From contig NVXI01000001.1 of the NCBI GenBank assembly GCA_002747015.1, positions 315,680 to 339,090 on the forward strand: 23,411 nt of DNA. Direction: 5' to 3'. The stretch is from Zetaproteobacteria bacterium. GTDB lineage: Bacteria; Pseudomonadota; Alphaproteobacteria; Micavibrionales; Micavibrionaceae. Shown here one piece after another: positions 1 to 7,796 of the stretch. The position numbers and the translations under genes were made by a program. Under the pieces are notes generated by a model, which saw only the letters and a list, made by a program, of their open reading frames with translations, did no database searches and was not told where the DNA came from. Within the stretch, counting starts at the first letter, position 1. Every line of letters begins with the position of its first letter.

Positions 1-1
1 T

Positions 2-958
2 ATGAGCATAAATCATTTTGAGTATATGGCACTTGCCCGCAACATAGAAAAGCGCAGCATGCACCCCGTGCATAAAGTTGGCGCGCTGATTATCGGGGCA
101 GACCGCCACGGTGAACATTACCAAATCTCAAAATCAAATTTTTGGCCTGCTCTGCTTGAAAAACATATCGGTAGAAATGAAAAACTAGGCAATGCCAGCA
201 CCACCATGCATGCAGAAGTCGCCGTAATTTGTGCCGCACCTGCAACGCAGGATGCCACAATTTATGTCACCGAATTGCCCTGCCCTAATTGTTCCAAAAT
301 AATGGCAGAAGCCCGCGTTAAGAATATTTATACCGACACACGTGCATACGACACGATTTTGGGGCAAAAAATGAAGCCCTACTTTGATAAAGTTTCTATA
401 CCCATCCTTAAACATGCCGGTATTTCAGTCTATGAAATAAATACTGAAGCAAACACAATCATACAAACCGTAACCCCTACACCCAACACCTTGCTTCAAA
501 TTCATCGCCCGATCCGACATATACCTCTGGGGCAAGCAGATATTCATAAGGATGTTTTTATCAACATGATCAAAGAACAAGAAGGCAATATCCAAACTCC
601 ATTTGCCGCTTGCTATGCCAGAAGCCCGTTGGGCCAATATAACTTCCTGTTCGCCCAATCACATCGTTCCACCGGATTATCACTAGAACAAGCCGATGAC
701 ATTTCAGGCCATCAAAATAAATACGAGCCAACCCTACAACCCATTAACCGCCTATTACTGACATGCGCACGATATGGCCTGAAAATAGATGATGATTATT
801 TATATTCCAGTCAAACCCCTACATCACGCGAATTCGTCAATATGATTGGCGCAGGATATACAAACTTACATATCGGCGACCGCACAAAATGCCGTGATGA
901 CTGGGGTTTAAAAGCATTGGCACAATTGGAAACACATAAAATTATCGATTTGAAATAA
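2..958 (+). CDS. Two-domain CMP/dCMP deaminase-like protein
   Basis: The N-terminal half (residues about 5-145) is a zinc-dependent nucleoside/nucleotide deaminase domain of the dCMP-deaminase type. It shows HAE at 70-72 (zinc His and catalytic Glu) and PCPNC at 93-97 (two zinc Cys), with a KVGALI strand at 25-30 before them. The family hydrolytically deaminates cytosine nucleotides or related substrates in the cytoplasm. At 318 residues it is about twice the usual length. The C-terminal half (about 165-318) resembles a second copy of the fold with its metal ligands lost: TPTSRE at 272-277 aligns without gaps with the PCPNC segment, and LQPIN at 245-249 sits near the HAE position. The ATG at base 2 is at the window edge, so the ribosome site cannot be seen and a start further upstream is possible. 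The substrate is not determined; dCMP, a modified base or an antibiotic-like nucleoside are all open. Confidence 0.8.
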   Translation: MSINHFEYMALARNIEKRSMHPVHKVGALIIGADRHGEHYQISKSNFWPALLEKHIGRNEKLGNASTTMHAEVAVICAAPATQDATIYVTELPCPNCSKIMAEARVKNIYTDTRAYDTILGQKMKPYFDKVSIPILKHAGISVYEINTEANTIIQTVTPTPNTLLQIHRPIRHIPLGQADIHKDVFINMIKEQEGNIQTPFAACYARSPLGQYNFLFAQSHRSTGLSLEQADDISGHQNKYEPTLQPINRLLLTCARYGLKIDDDYLYSSQTPTSREFVNMIGAGYTNLHIGDRTKCRDDWGLKALAQLETHKIIDLK

Positions 959-966
959 AAACTGCT

Positions 967-972
967 TATAAT
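967..972 (+). promoter_or_regulatory. Candidate -10 box for the LprI-like gene
   Basis: A perfect TATAAT lies 43 bases before the downstream ATG, just after the stop of the deaminase gene. No good -35 box is seen at the right distance, so this is a weak promoter call. Transcription from here would begin close to the AT-rich hairpin at 978-1000. Confidence 0.3.
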
Positions 973-977
973 CATCG

Positions 978-1000
978 TAATTAAACTGATATTTTAATTA
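978..1000 (+). other. AT-rich inverted repeat in leader of the LprI-like gene
   Basis: TAATTAAA (978-985) and TTTAATTA (993-1000) form an 8-bp perfect stem with a 7-base loop. It lies between the deaminase stop and the ribosome site (AGAAGG, 1003-1008) of the next gene. It could be an operator, a 5' mRNA-stabilising hairpin or a weak attenuator. It has no GC-rich stem or U-tract, so it is not a standard terminator. Confidence 0.4.
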
Positions 1001-1014
1001 TAAGAAGGCTTGTC

Positions 1015-1629
1015 ATGCTACGTACATTATTATTTTTCAGCATCATTATTCTCTCCAGTAATGCCCAAGCAAAAAGCCCAATCGATAAATGCTTCGCAGG
1101 TACAAAGACAAACGGCCGAATTTCAGTATGCCTTTCTGTTGAAAACGTAAAAATTGATAATATCAGGAAAACAATCGCAAAAGAATTAATAGACATCATC
1201 AAAACCAAGCCATACGTCATCCCCAAACACTTGAAAGAAAAAATAGAGCCAAATACATATCCAGAGGCAGAGCTATCCTTTAAATCATCTAGCGGTAAAA
1301 GGGTCAAAGCATCCAATGGTACAGGAAGAAGTAACGGCGACCCACTAAAAGAAGCACTAAAACGACAAGCCATACGCGACGATTCATTAAGAGAGCAAAA
1401 AATAAAATCCGATATACTTCGTCACATTGGAAAGAAAAACGAACTCATTGAAATGCATATCAAAAGCACAATAATCTTTGAACAATATCGTGAACTCGAA
1501 TGTAATAGACTAAAACAGCATTTCATTGATCCCAACGCCCCCTCATTATCCGAATATAAATATAAAATATGCCTATATGACATGACAAACCAACGCATTA
1601 AGTCGCTACAAAAATCAATTGAGCAATAG
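1015..1629 (+). CDS. Exported LprI-like (DUF1311-type) protein with a long insert
   Basis: The first 19 residues form a signal peptide: a short basic start, a hydrophobic core and AQA before the cut, predicting a periplasmic protein. The mature part has four cysteines, C26 and C39 near the N-terminus and C163 and C186 near the C-terminus. The flanking sequence is like lysozyme-inhibitor LprI-type domains: an early Cys-containing helix, then a YREL-C segment, then a C-x-x-x-M-x-x-x-R-I-x-x-L helix. Family members are small periplasmic proteins and some inhibit lysozyme. Residues about 66-135 are a charged, low-complexity insert not expected in a minimal domain. AGAAGG ends six bases before the ATG. 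It is convergent with odhB across a shared terminator. The family call rests on pattern only. Confidence 0.65.
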   Translation: MLRTLLFFSIIILSSNAQAKSPIDKCFAGTKTNGRISVCLSVENVKIDNIRKTIAKELIDIIKTKPYVIPKHLKEKIEPNTYPEAELSFKSSSGKRVKASNGTGRSNGDPLKEALKRQAIRDDSLREQKIKSDILRHIGKKNELIEMHIKSTIIFEQYRELECNRLKQHFIDPNAPSLSEYKYKICLYDMTNQRIKSLQKSIEQ

Positions 1630-1665
1630 GTTTAAGCCTTAAATCATAGTGTCTAATCCCAAAGA

Positions 1666-1694
1666 AAAACCCCGCCACAATCGGACGGGGTTTT
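1666..1694. terminator. Bidirectional Rho-independent terminator
   Basis: The perfect 9-bp stem AAAACCCCG (1666-1674) / CGGGGTTTT (1686-1694) has an 11-base loop. It ends in a T run on the plus strand and, by symmetry, on the minus strand. It lies between the stops of the convergent LprI-like gene and odhB, so it can serve both. Confidence 0.85.
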
Positions 1695-1722
1695 AAATTC
1701 TTATCTCTAAACTCAATGCGCC

Positions 1723-2940
1723 TTAAACATCCAAAAGTAATCTTTGTGGATCTTCAAGGGCTTGCTTCATCCGTACCAGAGAGCTAACCGCTTCACGGCC
1801 ATCAACAATACGGTGATCATAACTTTGCGCCAAATACATCATTGGGCGTGCCTCAATTGAGCCATCCTTCATAACCATTGGACGTTTTTGAATTGTGTGC
1901 ATACCAAGAATAGCAGATTGTGGCGCGTTCAAAATCGGTGTGGACATTAGCGAGCCAAACACACCACCATTGGTAATTGTGTATGTACCACCCGTCATAT
2001 CATCCATCGTCAACTTACCATCACGTGCAGCCTTACCAAAACCAACGATTTTGGCTTCGATTTCTGCCATACTGAGCTGATCACAATCACGGATCACAGG
2101 AACAACAAGACCTTGTGGCGTAGAAACCGCAACGCCAATATTATAGTAGTTCTTGTAAATAATATCCTCGCCATCAATTTCCGCATTAATCGCAGGGAAT
2201 TCTTTCAACGCCTGAACTGCGGCTTTTATAAAGAACGACATAAAGCCAAGTTTAACCCCGTGGCGTTTCTCGAAAATTTCCTTATATTCACCACGCAAAG
2301 CCATAACTGGCCCCATATCAACTTCATTAAACGTTGTCAGTATTGCCGCAGTATTTTGTGCCTCTTTCAAACGACGCGCAATAACTTTACGCAATTTTGA
2401 CATTTTAACACGTTCTTCACGCGGGCCTGTCGCAGCAGGCGTAGAAGAAGAAGCAACCGGAGCCGGCACAGATGATGCCCCACCAGAAGCCAAAGCCTTC
2501 TGCACATCTTCTTTTGTAATACGTCCATCTTTCCCACTTGCAGGGATAGAGCGCGCGTCCAAGTTATTATCGTTAATCAACTTACGTACCGCAGGAGATG
2601 TTTTTGGATCATCCGACGTCGCAGCAACTTTTTCAACCTTCGCAGCAGGAGCAGCCTTCGCCGGCGCTTCGCTCTTCGCGGCAGGTGCAGCATCATTTGC
2701 AACAGCCCCTACGGTTAATTCACCAAGAATAGCACCAACCTCAACAGTTTCGCCTTCTCCCACAGAAATACTCGTAATCACACCATCACTTGGCGCGTTC
2801 ACCTCCAACGTAACCTTATCCGTTTCCAGCTCAACAATCGGCTCATCCGCCTTAACGAATTCACCTTCTTTTTTAAGCCATTGCGCGACAGTCGCTTCTG
2901 CAACAGATTCACCAAGTGTGGGAACAACGATTTGAGTCAT
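1723..2940 (-). CDS. odhB: 2-oxoglutarate dehydrogenase E2, dihydrolipoyl succinyltransferase
   Basis: This is the core of the 2-oxoglutarate dehydrogenase complex, moving the succinyl group from the lipoyl arm to CoA. Residues 1-75 are a single lipoyl domain with the lipoylated lysine at K42 (ETDK, 39-42). An Ala/Pro/Lys-rich linker follows, then the E1/E3-binding domain (about 114-150). After a second linker comes the acetyltransferase-fold catalytic domain, with HRIVDG at 376-381 (catalytic H376, D380). The 405-residue length is normal for SucB with one lipoyl domain. It is separated from sucA by nearly 5 kb of thiamine and other genes, whereas alphaproteobacterial sucB usually follows sucA directly. 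No lpd (E3) gene follows: the next gene downstream is convergent. It therefore probably needs its own promoter in the 218-bp gap after thiL. Confidence 0.96.
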   Translation of the reverse strand: MTQIVVPTLGESVAEATVAQWLKKEGEFVKADEPIVELETDKVTLEVNAPSDGVITSISVGEGETVEVGAILGELTVGAVANDAAPAAKSEAPAKAAPAAKVEKVAATSDDPKTSPAVRKLINDNNLDARSIPASGKDGRITKEDVQKALASGGASSVPAPVASSSTPAATGPREERVKMSKLRKVIARRLKEAQNTAAILTTFNEVDMGPVMALRGEYKEIFEKRHGVKLGFMSFFIKAAVQALKEFPAINAEIDGEDIIYKNYYNIGVAVSTPQGLVVPVIRDCDQLSMAEIEAKIVGFGKAARDGKLTMDDMTGGTYTITNGGVFGSLMSTPILNAPQSAILGMHTIQKRPMVMKDGSIEARPMMYLAQSYDHRIVDGREAVSSLVRMKQALEDPQRLLLDV

Positions 2941-3150
2941 AAGTCTGCTTTCTTTAAATTATCCATAAGTACAAAACTATACACCTGAATTTTTACACAT
3001 ATATAGAGCATTTTACCACCCCTAATGTAGGAAAAGACAAGGGGCAACGCAATCAAAAAGGCCTGAAATATATACGACAAGCCCCATTTAAGAAATATGG
3101 AAACACTTGATTTTAAAAGGCTCAAAGCAGTAAAACACGTACACCAATAG

Positions 3151-3170
3151 AAAAAACTCTAAAAGTGTTT
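3151..3170 (-). terminator. Weak terminator-like dyad overlapping the thiL stop
   Basis: On the minus strand, AAACACT and AGAGTTT form a stem with one A/A mismatch around a short T loop, followed by more Ts. It overlaps the thiL stop codon. The AT-rich stem is weak, so any termination is likely partial and read-through into odhB is possible. Confidence 0.3.
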
Positions 3171-4130
3171 CCAGCCGAGGTTTTTACCATCGATACACGA
3201 CGTTTTCGTATTTAATATAGACAAAGATGAGACAGAGTCTTTGAAAATACCTATAACAAGTGGATTTAAACTCATTTTTTCAAGATCACGAATCATAAAG
3301 TCAAGGTTTTGGGCAGAAACAGACAAAATTAACTCATAATCATCCCCTCCCCCCAAAAGATCTTCCACTGTTACAATTTTGCGATCCAAAGCCTGCTGTA
3401 CGTCTTTTGAAAACACTAGTTTTTCAAGGTCAATCTCTGCACCTAGACCTGATGCGTTGGCAATATGCATGCAATCAGCAAGCACCCCATCGGAGATGTC
3501 CACCGCCGCATGCGCATATTGGCGCACGATTTCATCAATATTCATATGCGGGCATGGCACACGGTATCGTGATACGGCCTGCGCATAAATATGGTCGTCC
3601 AGACCGTCTTGCAAGACTTTTAGCCCTAAAAGCGCATCACCAACCATCCCCGTCAACACAATGAAATCACCATTTTTCGCGCCGGAACGCCGAACGGAAC
3701 GCCCTTTTGGCACAACACCCATCGCGGTTATAGATATTGATACCCCACCCCCCTTAATAGATGTCGTATCTCCACCAGAGCAAAACACACCATAGGTCTG
3801 GTTATCCTCTTGCAAAGCCTTTGAAAAGGCGCAGAGCCAACCATCAGAAGGCTTTTGAGGAAACGCAATATTAAGCTGATAACAAAGCGGCTTTGCCCCC
3901 ATTGCCGCCAAATCGGAAAGATTCACCCGCAATGCTTTTCGTGCAATATTCTCTGGCGCTTCCCCCTCTAAGAAATGTACATCTTCATTCAATGTATCAC
4001 TGGTCACGACCAATTCATGACCATCGGGAATATTCAGTACCGCGGCATCGTCCTTTAATTCCGCCGTTCCATCATGACCGCCTGTTAAAGGCAGAAAATA
4101 TCTCTCTATCATCTCAAATTCATTCATCAT
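3159..4130 (-). CDS. thiL: Thiamine-monophosphate kinase
   Basis: ThiL phosphorylates thiamine monophosphate to thiamine diphosphate, the cofactor used by SucA nearby. The PurM-like fold is clear: an N-terminal EFEMIERYF helix, the metal/ATP motif DDAAV, the DTLNEDVHF segment, the VNLSDLAAMGAKP block, SGGDTT, the VDISDGVLADCMHIA region and GGGDDYEL near the C-terminus. The frame is open from an ATG at 4142. The second and third ATGs (4130 and 4127) are better starts because they fit the family N-terminus and overlap the end of the transporter gene, with a weak GGAC site upstream of 4130. It is the last gene of the thiE-thiD-transporter-thiL operon. Confidence 0.94.
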   Translation of the reverse strand: MMNEFEMIERYFLPLTGGHDGTAELKDDAAVLNIPDGHELVVTSDTLNEDVHFLEGEAPENIARKALRVNLSDLAAMGAKPLCYQLNIAFPQKPSDGWLCAFSKALQEDNQTYGVFCSGGDTTSIKGGGVSISITAMGVVPKGRSVRRSGAKNGDFIVLTGMVGDALLGLKVLQDGLDDHIYAQAVSRYRVPCPHMNIDEIVRQYAHAAVDISDGVLADCMHIANASGLGAEIDLEKLVFSKDVQQALDRKIVTVEDLLGGGDDYELILSVSAQNLDFMIRDLEKMSLNPLVIGIFKDSVSSLSILNTKTSCIDGKNLGWKHF

Positions 4131-5019
4131 GCTTGTCCGCATATTTTTTAAGGGCGATAATCCCTAATATCCATGGAATTTCAGCAACAATTGTAAATAA
4201 CACTGTAATTGGTGAGAAATACAGCAATGCCAGACCAGAACTAATCCCTGTGTTATTAACTCCAGAACACACCATATATGTCTTTTTATCTTCCATACTC
4301 ATCCGCATAGAGAAAAGCCATGAAACCCCGTATATAAGAGAAAATAATACGCAACCAATGACAACCATATATAAAACATCAACAAGATTATTCAATATGT
4401 ACTCTTTCTCCAGTGCGGTCACAACGGCCATCATACCAGCAATACAAATGGTAGAAAAAAAGCTGGCTTCCTGACGCACAAAAACCTTTATTGTTTCAAA
4501 CCTACGCACGACACCAAAATATAATATTGCCGGCAAGAAAATACCAAGTCCCAATGTAATAAATAATTGAACAATATCAATTTGCGTCGAACTTCCCCCC
4601 AATAAGAAAATCAAAACCGGAAGAACAAAAGGCGCAAAAGCATTAGTGACAATGGTTGCCGATAATGCCAGAGATGAATTAGATCGTATTAACACCGCCA
4701 CCGATGTTGCCGATGCCCCCACCGGGGCAATTACAATCAATAAAATACCCATCGCATAATCCGGCACAAAATAAAGCGCCGCATAATAGATAGGTACAGG
4801 AAAAAGTAAAAATCGAACAACATAGAATACAAGAGCAGATTTAACATTTACATGCCGCAGCTCACCCATCGTCACATTAGAGCAAGAAAAAAATATTGCT
4901 ATCGAGATTAAAATCATCGCAGAAAATTTCGGGAGTGCGTCCAATCCGGGAATAACAAACCCCAAGAAAACCCCCAACAACATGATCAAATTAAAATTAC
5001 GAACAACAATATCCTTCAA
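4120..5019 (-). CDS. BASS/SBF-family membrane transporter in the thiamine operon
   Basis: This 299-residue protein is almost wholly hydrophobic, with about nine to ten membrane segments. Its pattern fits the bile acid:Na+ symporter (SBF/BASS) superfamily: a Pro/Gly-rich APVGASATSVAV segment at the middle of the first half, and a SGVNNTGISSGLALLYF segment near the end at the expected discontinuous-helix position. Known BASS members carry organic anions such as bile acids, pyruvate or pantoate. The start is TTG, overlapping the thiD stop as TTGA, with AGGAG seven bases upstream; the end overlaps the thiL start. This tight coupling between two thiamine kinases suggests that it moves a thiamine precursor, thiamine itself or a phosphorylated form. 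That is inference from context; the substrate is unknown. Confidence 0.8.
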   Translation of the reverse strand: MKDIVVRNFNLIMLLGVFLGFVIPGLDALPKFSAMILISIAIFFSCSNVTMGELRHVNVKSALVFYVVRFLLFPVPIYYAALYFVPDYAMGILLIVIAPVGASATSVAVLIRSNSSLALSATIVTNAFAPFVLPVLIFLLGGSSTQIDIVQLFITLGLGIFLPAILYFGVVRRFETIKVFVRQEASFFSTICIAGMMAVVTALEKEYILNNLVDVLYMVVIGCVLFSLIYGVSWLFSMRMSMEDKKTYMVCSGVNNTGISSGLALLYFSPITVLFTIVAEIPWILGIIALKKYADKHDE

Positions 5020-5831
5020 GAAGCTTCTCCTGATAAATATCCATGATGAACAGGACCATGGCCACGACCAACATCAAGTGTATCCGCATGGTTAAGCGCC
5101 GCTGTAACATAAATTTTAGCTGATTCAACCGATTCTTCAAGTGTAAAACCCCGACCCAAATATGCCGCAATCGCAGAGGACAAAGTACAGCCTGTTCCAT
5201 GTGTGTTATTTGTTTCTACCCGTGGGGCTTCATACGTTTTAACCCCACCTTCATACGCAAGAACATCACGCATAATATCACCCTTCAAATGGCCACCTTT
5301 TAAAAACACAGCCTCCCCTGCCATACTTAAGAGGTCCTTCGCGGCACGCTCCATATCTATAACAACTTTACGCGCAAGCCTTTCAGCCTCTGGAATGTTG
5401 GGCGTAATAACACTCGCCAAGGGGAAAAGTCGCGCCTTCATGAGCTCTATCGCATCTGATGAGATTAACGCATCACCACTGGTGGAAACCATAACAGGAT
5501 CAAGAACAATATACTCAGGTCGATATTCCTCAATCACATCCGCAACAATATGCACAATATCCGCATTCCCCAGCATACCTATTTTAATCGCATCAACTCT
5601 TATATCCTCAAAAACAGCATGGAGTTGATCCTTCACAAAAGGCACAGGAAGGTCGATTGACCCGTGTACCCCTTGTGTGTTTTGCGCCGTCAAAGCGGTA
5701 ATAACCGCCATGCCATAAACATTTAATGCCGCGAATGTTTTAAGATCGGCCTGTATTCCCGCACCACCAGAAGGATCAGATCCCGCGATCGATAAAACAT
5801 TAGGGATCGCTACACTGGAAAAACCATTCAT
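5016..5831 (-). CDS. thiD: Hydroxymethylpyrimidine/phosphomethylpyrimidine kinase
   Basis: ThiD makes HMP-PP, the pyrimidine half of thiamine, by two phosphorylations. It is a ribokinase-fold enzyme of normal length. The substrate/P-loop region IAGSDPSGGAGIQADLK lies at residues about 15-31, TALTAQNTQGV at 47-57 and DPVMV near 117, with the anion-hole and catalytic GTGCTLSSAIAAYL segment near 218-231. The ATG overlaps the thiE stop (ATGA), and its own stop overlaps the TTG start of the transporter. No thiC is present in the window, so HMP synthesis is encoded elsewhere or HMP is salvaged. Confidence 0.95.
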   Translation of the reverse strand: MNGFSSVAIPNVLSIAGSDPSGGAGIQADLKTFAALNVYGMAVITALTAQNTQGVHGSIDLPVPFVKDQLHAVFEDIRVDAIKIGMLGNADIVHIVADVIEEYRPEYIVLDPVMVSTSGDALISSDAIELMKARLFPLASVITPNIPEAERLARKVVIDMERAAKDLLSMAGEAVFLKGGHLKGDIMRDVLAYEGGVKTYEAPRVETNNTHGTGCTLSSAIAAYLGRGFTLEESVESAKIYVTAALNHADTLDVGRGHGPVHHGYLSGEAS

Positions 5832-6466
5832 CGCACCACCTCTATCATAGATACAAACTTCTGAGCTTCCACCTCTGGATCATACGCCTCACTTACCGCG
5901 CGCATCATCGCGACGCCCTGCGCCCCTGCCTCAATAACGTATTTCGCATTTTCAGGTGTAATTCCACCGATCCCAACTACAGGAATAGGCGAATCTATAG
6001 CCAATTCAGAGAACCCCTTCGCACCGAGAACTGGCTTATCCGGCTTGGTCAACGTGGCGTAAAATGGCCCAGTCCCAATATAATCAACAGTCTCTGGATC
6101 AAGCACATCATAATGCGCCCGCGTATAAGCCGTCACACCAAGTATTTTATCCGCGCCGATAATCCGCCGCGCCTCTTTTACACTGACGTCTTCTTGCCCT
6201 ATATGCACGCCGTCCGCGCCAATATCTGCCGCCAATTCAACGTAATCATTGATAATGAATGGAATGGTCGAATCGGCTAATACGTCTTGTATACGTCGTG
6301 CCTGGCGCGCGACCACATCAAGTGGATCAATCTTATTACGAAGCTGTACCATCGTGACACCGCCACGAACTGCCGCTGCAATAACCTGCTCAACCGCGCG
6401 TCCACCACACACAGATGGGTCAGAAATAAAGTAAACAGAAAGATCAAAATTATGACGATAAAACAT
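5828..6466 (-). CDS. thiE: Thiamine-phosphate synthase
   Basis: ThiE joins HMP-PP and thiazole phosphate to give thiamine monophosphate. This is a TIM-barrel protein with the expected blocks: YFISDP at the start, GGVTMVQLRNK (pyrophosphate-side Arg), INDYVELA, GADGVHIGQED, GVTAY, a GTGPFYATLTKPDKP loop and PVVGIGGITPENA, then a GAQGVAMMRAV phosphate-binding end. The frame is open to a TTG at 6502 and has ATGs at 6490 and 6466. I chose 6466 because family members begin just before the first strand. No convincing ribosome site distinguishes the starts. It is the first gene of the operon, reading into thiD by an ATGA overlap and divergent from the gene at 6604. Confidence 0.93.
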   Translation of the reverse strand: MFYRHNFDLSVYFISDPSVCGGRAVEQVIAAAVRGGVTMVQLRNKIDPLDVVARQARRIQDVLADSTIPFIINDYVELAADIGADGVHIGQEDVSVKEARRIIGADKILGVTAYTRAHYDVLDPETVDYIGTGPFYATLTKPDKPVLGAKGFSELAIDSPIPVVGIGGITPENAKYVIEAGAQGVAMMRAVSEAYDPEVEAQKFVSMIEVVR

Positions 6467-6548
6467 AAAGGTGACAGTGAAGAGCACCATAGTACAAGTC
6501 AAGAAAAAGGCAGCCTTGTGTTTTTATTTCTTTCATTGTTCATATAAA

Positions 6549-6585
6549 ATTACTATAGTGTGTAATAAATTGTAATATAATTACA
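6549..6585. promoter_or_regulatory. TGTAAT repeat cluster, candidate operator
   Basis: In the short gap between thiE and the divergent gene at 6604 there is a perfect dyad, TGTAAT-ATA-ATTACA (6571-6585). A further TGTAAT at 6561-6566 is placed exactly ten bases upstream, one helical turn. ATTAC at 6549-6553 forms an inverted pair with GTAAT at 6562-6566. Such regularly spaced half-sites are typical of a dimeric repressor or activator. The cluster overlaps where both divergent promoters must lie. The regulator is not identified. Confidence 0.45.
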
Positions 6586-6603
6586 GTAAATAAGGTGAAA
6601 ACC

Positions 6604-7011
6604 ATGGGTGAAACGCTATTTTTAGACGCCTTCAAAGGCACAAACATCAAAACACCATTTGAAATAATGCGTGCAAGATCAATCATTCACGCCGAAATAA
6701 ATACACGCGGATTAAGCTTAATTGGCTTCAACCTCACGACTTTTATGGCAAAAGGAAGAGAAAAAGATGCATATTTCATTTTATCTCTCTGGGCTGTCGA
6801 ACCAATCAGTCATCATGTACAAACATTCAGACAAAACCCAACAATAGGACAACAAGCACTGATCAAACGTGCAAAAAAATTAATCATGCATTTGGAAAAA
6901 AGATCTGACACCTCTGAAAAATTCTTAGATACAGCCCTGCAACAAATGACAGAGAATATTGATCATGAAATAAAATCCATCATCCGAGAAAAACACTACT
7001 CCGCAGGATAA
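6604..7011 (+). CDS. Small protein of unknown function, divergent from thiE
   Basis: I do not recognise this 135-residue protein. It has no signal peptide or membrane segment and is mostly helical and basic, with a K/R-rich patch (about 82-95) and a charged amphipathic C-terminal helix. The frame is also open from a GTG at 6595, but the ATG at 6604 is better because AAGGTG ends five bases before it. The gene ends 16 bases inside the 3' end of the convergent rhodanese gene. It is alone on its strand and preceded by the TGTAAT repeats. A small regulator or stress protein is possible, but nothing in the sequence shows a DNA-binding motif. Confidence 0.7.
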   Translation: MGETLFLDAFKGTNIKTPFEIMRARSIIHAEINTRGLSLIGFNLTTFMAKGREKDAYFILSLWAVEPISHHVQTFRQNPTIGQQALIKRAKKLIMHLEKRSDTSEKFLDTALQQMTENIDHEIKSIIREKHYSAG

Positions 7012-7796
7012 ACAAATTCCAATTTCTTTTTACGACTTTCACCATCAAAATCATTATCCATTATCGGTGATTGTAGACTAAAAACATTACGATAACCAAG
7101 AGCAGAGAACTGAGGGAAAACGATATCAGTCAATGCAATCATCCGTGTCAAAATCAGAGAGTTTGTACAATACGTTAAAACTATGGTGTCCTTTGATGGA
7201 ATCACCCGTGCTAAAGCCTCCCCAGTAATATCCGCACCAATATGCATCGCATCCTTCATATGCCCTACATCATATTGCTGTTTAGAGCGCAAATCCAAAA
7301 TAACGACATTCTTTTCCTGCGCCATTTCTTTAAATTTATCGAGTGAAACTACGTATTTATTACGATCCAACCCCGCCGCAAAGTCATGATACGCGTTATA
7401 ATCCAAAATATCCTGATCAAGAGAAGCCCATGTTTCTTTTGATAGATCATAACATATCCCTCTAAGATAATACCCGTCATCATTCTTAAAAATAAGCAAT
7501 CGCGCTTGTTTACCCGTTTGAACAATCGCCCCGCAATTCGTGTATAAATCACTGGTTATCTTTAAAAGATCGGGTGGGCTATCACCATATTGTTTTGCCG
7601 GTTTTAACGTCGCGTTAAGTATTCGAGGGGCATCCCCGGACCAATCCGGCATTTGAACATCGAGCACATCAAAATATCCGTAATATACGGCCTCATCCAA
7701 CAACACCTTTTCTTCATCAGGAAAGCGCGCAACACATTCACAAGCATGAGATAACGAAGGAAATAAAAGCGTAAGAATGGCAATGAAACGTAACAT
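6996..7796 (-). CDS. Exported NTR/TIMP-like plus rhodanese-domain protein
   Basis: An 18-residue signal peptide ends in SHA, so the mature protein would begin with Cys19 in a C-E-C pattern. From there to about 118 it resembles bacterial NTR/TIMP-like domains: an N-terminal CxC, a strand giving YYGYFDVLDV, then TNCG (C88), a VQTGKQARLLIF strand and a closing Cys (C115). Residues about 148-235 form a rhodanese domain with VVILDLRS, then GHMKDAMHIG, and C210 as the active-site cysteine in the loop YCTNSL. Rhodanese domains carry sulfur or sense redox state; here it would act in the periplasm. The start codon overlaps the sucA stop (TAATG), so it is translated with sucA. The end overlaps a convergent gene. 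The lipobox pattern is poor (S-H-A-C), so I do not call it a lipoprotein. Confidence 0.8.
   Translation of the reverse strand: MLRFIAILTLLFPSLSHACECVARFPDEEKVLLDEAVYYGYFDVLDVQMPDWSGDAPRILNATLKPAKQYGDSPPDLLKITSDLYTNCGAIVQTGKQARLLIFKNDDGYYLRGICYDLSKETWASLDQDILDYNAYHDFAAGLDRNKYVVSLDKFKEMAQEKNVVILDLRSKQQYDVGHMKDAMHIGADITGEALARVIPSKDTIVLTYCTNSLILTRMIALTDIVFPQFSALGYRNVFSLQSPIMDNDFDGESRKKKLEFVYPAE

Noticed and set aside
1723..2940. Pyruvate dehydrogenase E2 instead of OdhB
   Set aside because: A single lipoyl domain starting VPTLGES, the [10 protein letters not shown] end and the nearby sucA and sucCD favour the succinyltransferase.
3041..3085. GGGGC/GCCCC pair in the gap before odhB
   Set aside because: A five-base stem with a loop near 35 bases is too weak to call a structured element.
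2937..3125. 62-codon minus-strand frame between thiL and odhB
   Set aside because: It reads into the odhB start, has no family pattern, and its composition fits an AT-rich promoter region.
6467..6603. TPP riboswitch upstream of thiE
   Set aside because: The gap is short, and I see neither the CTGAGA-type nor the GCGNAGGGA-type core in the minus-strand leader.
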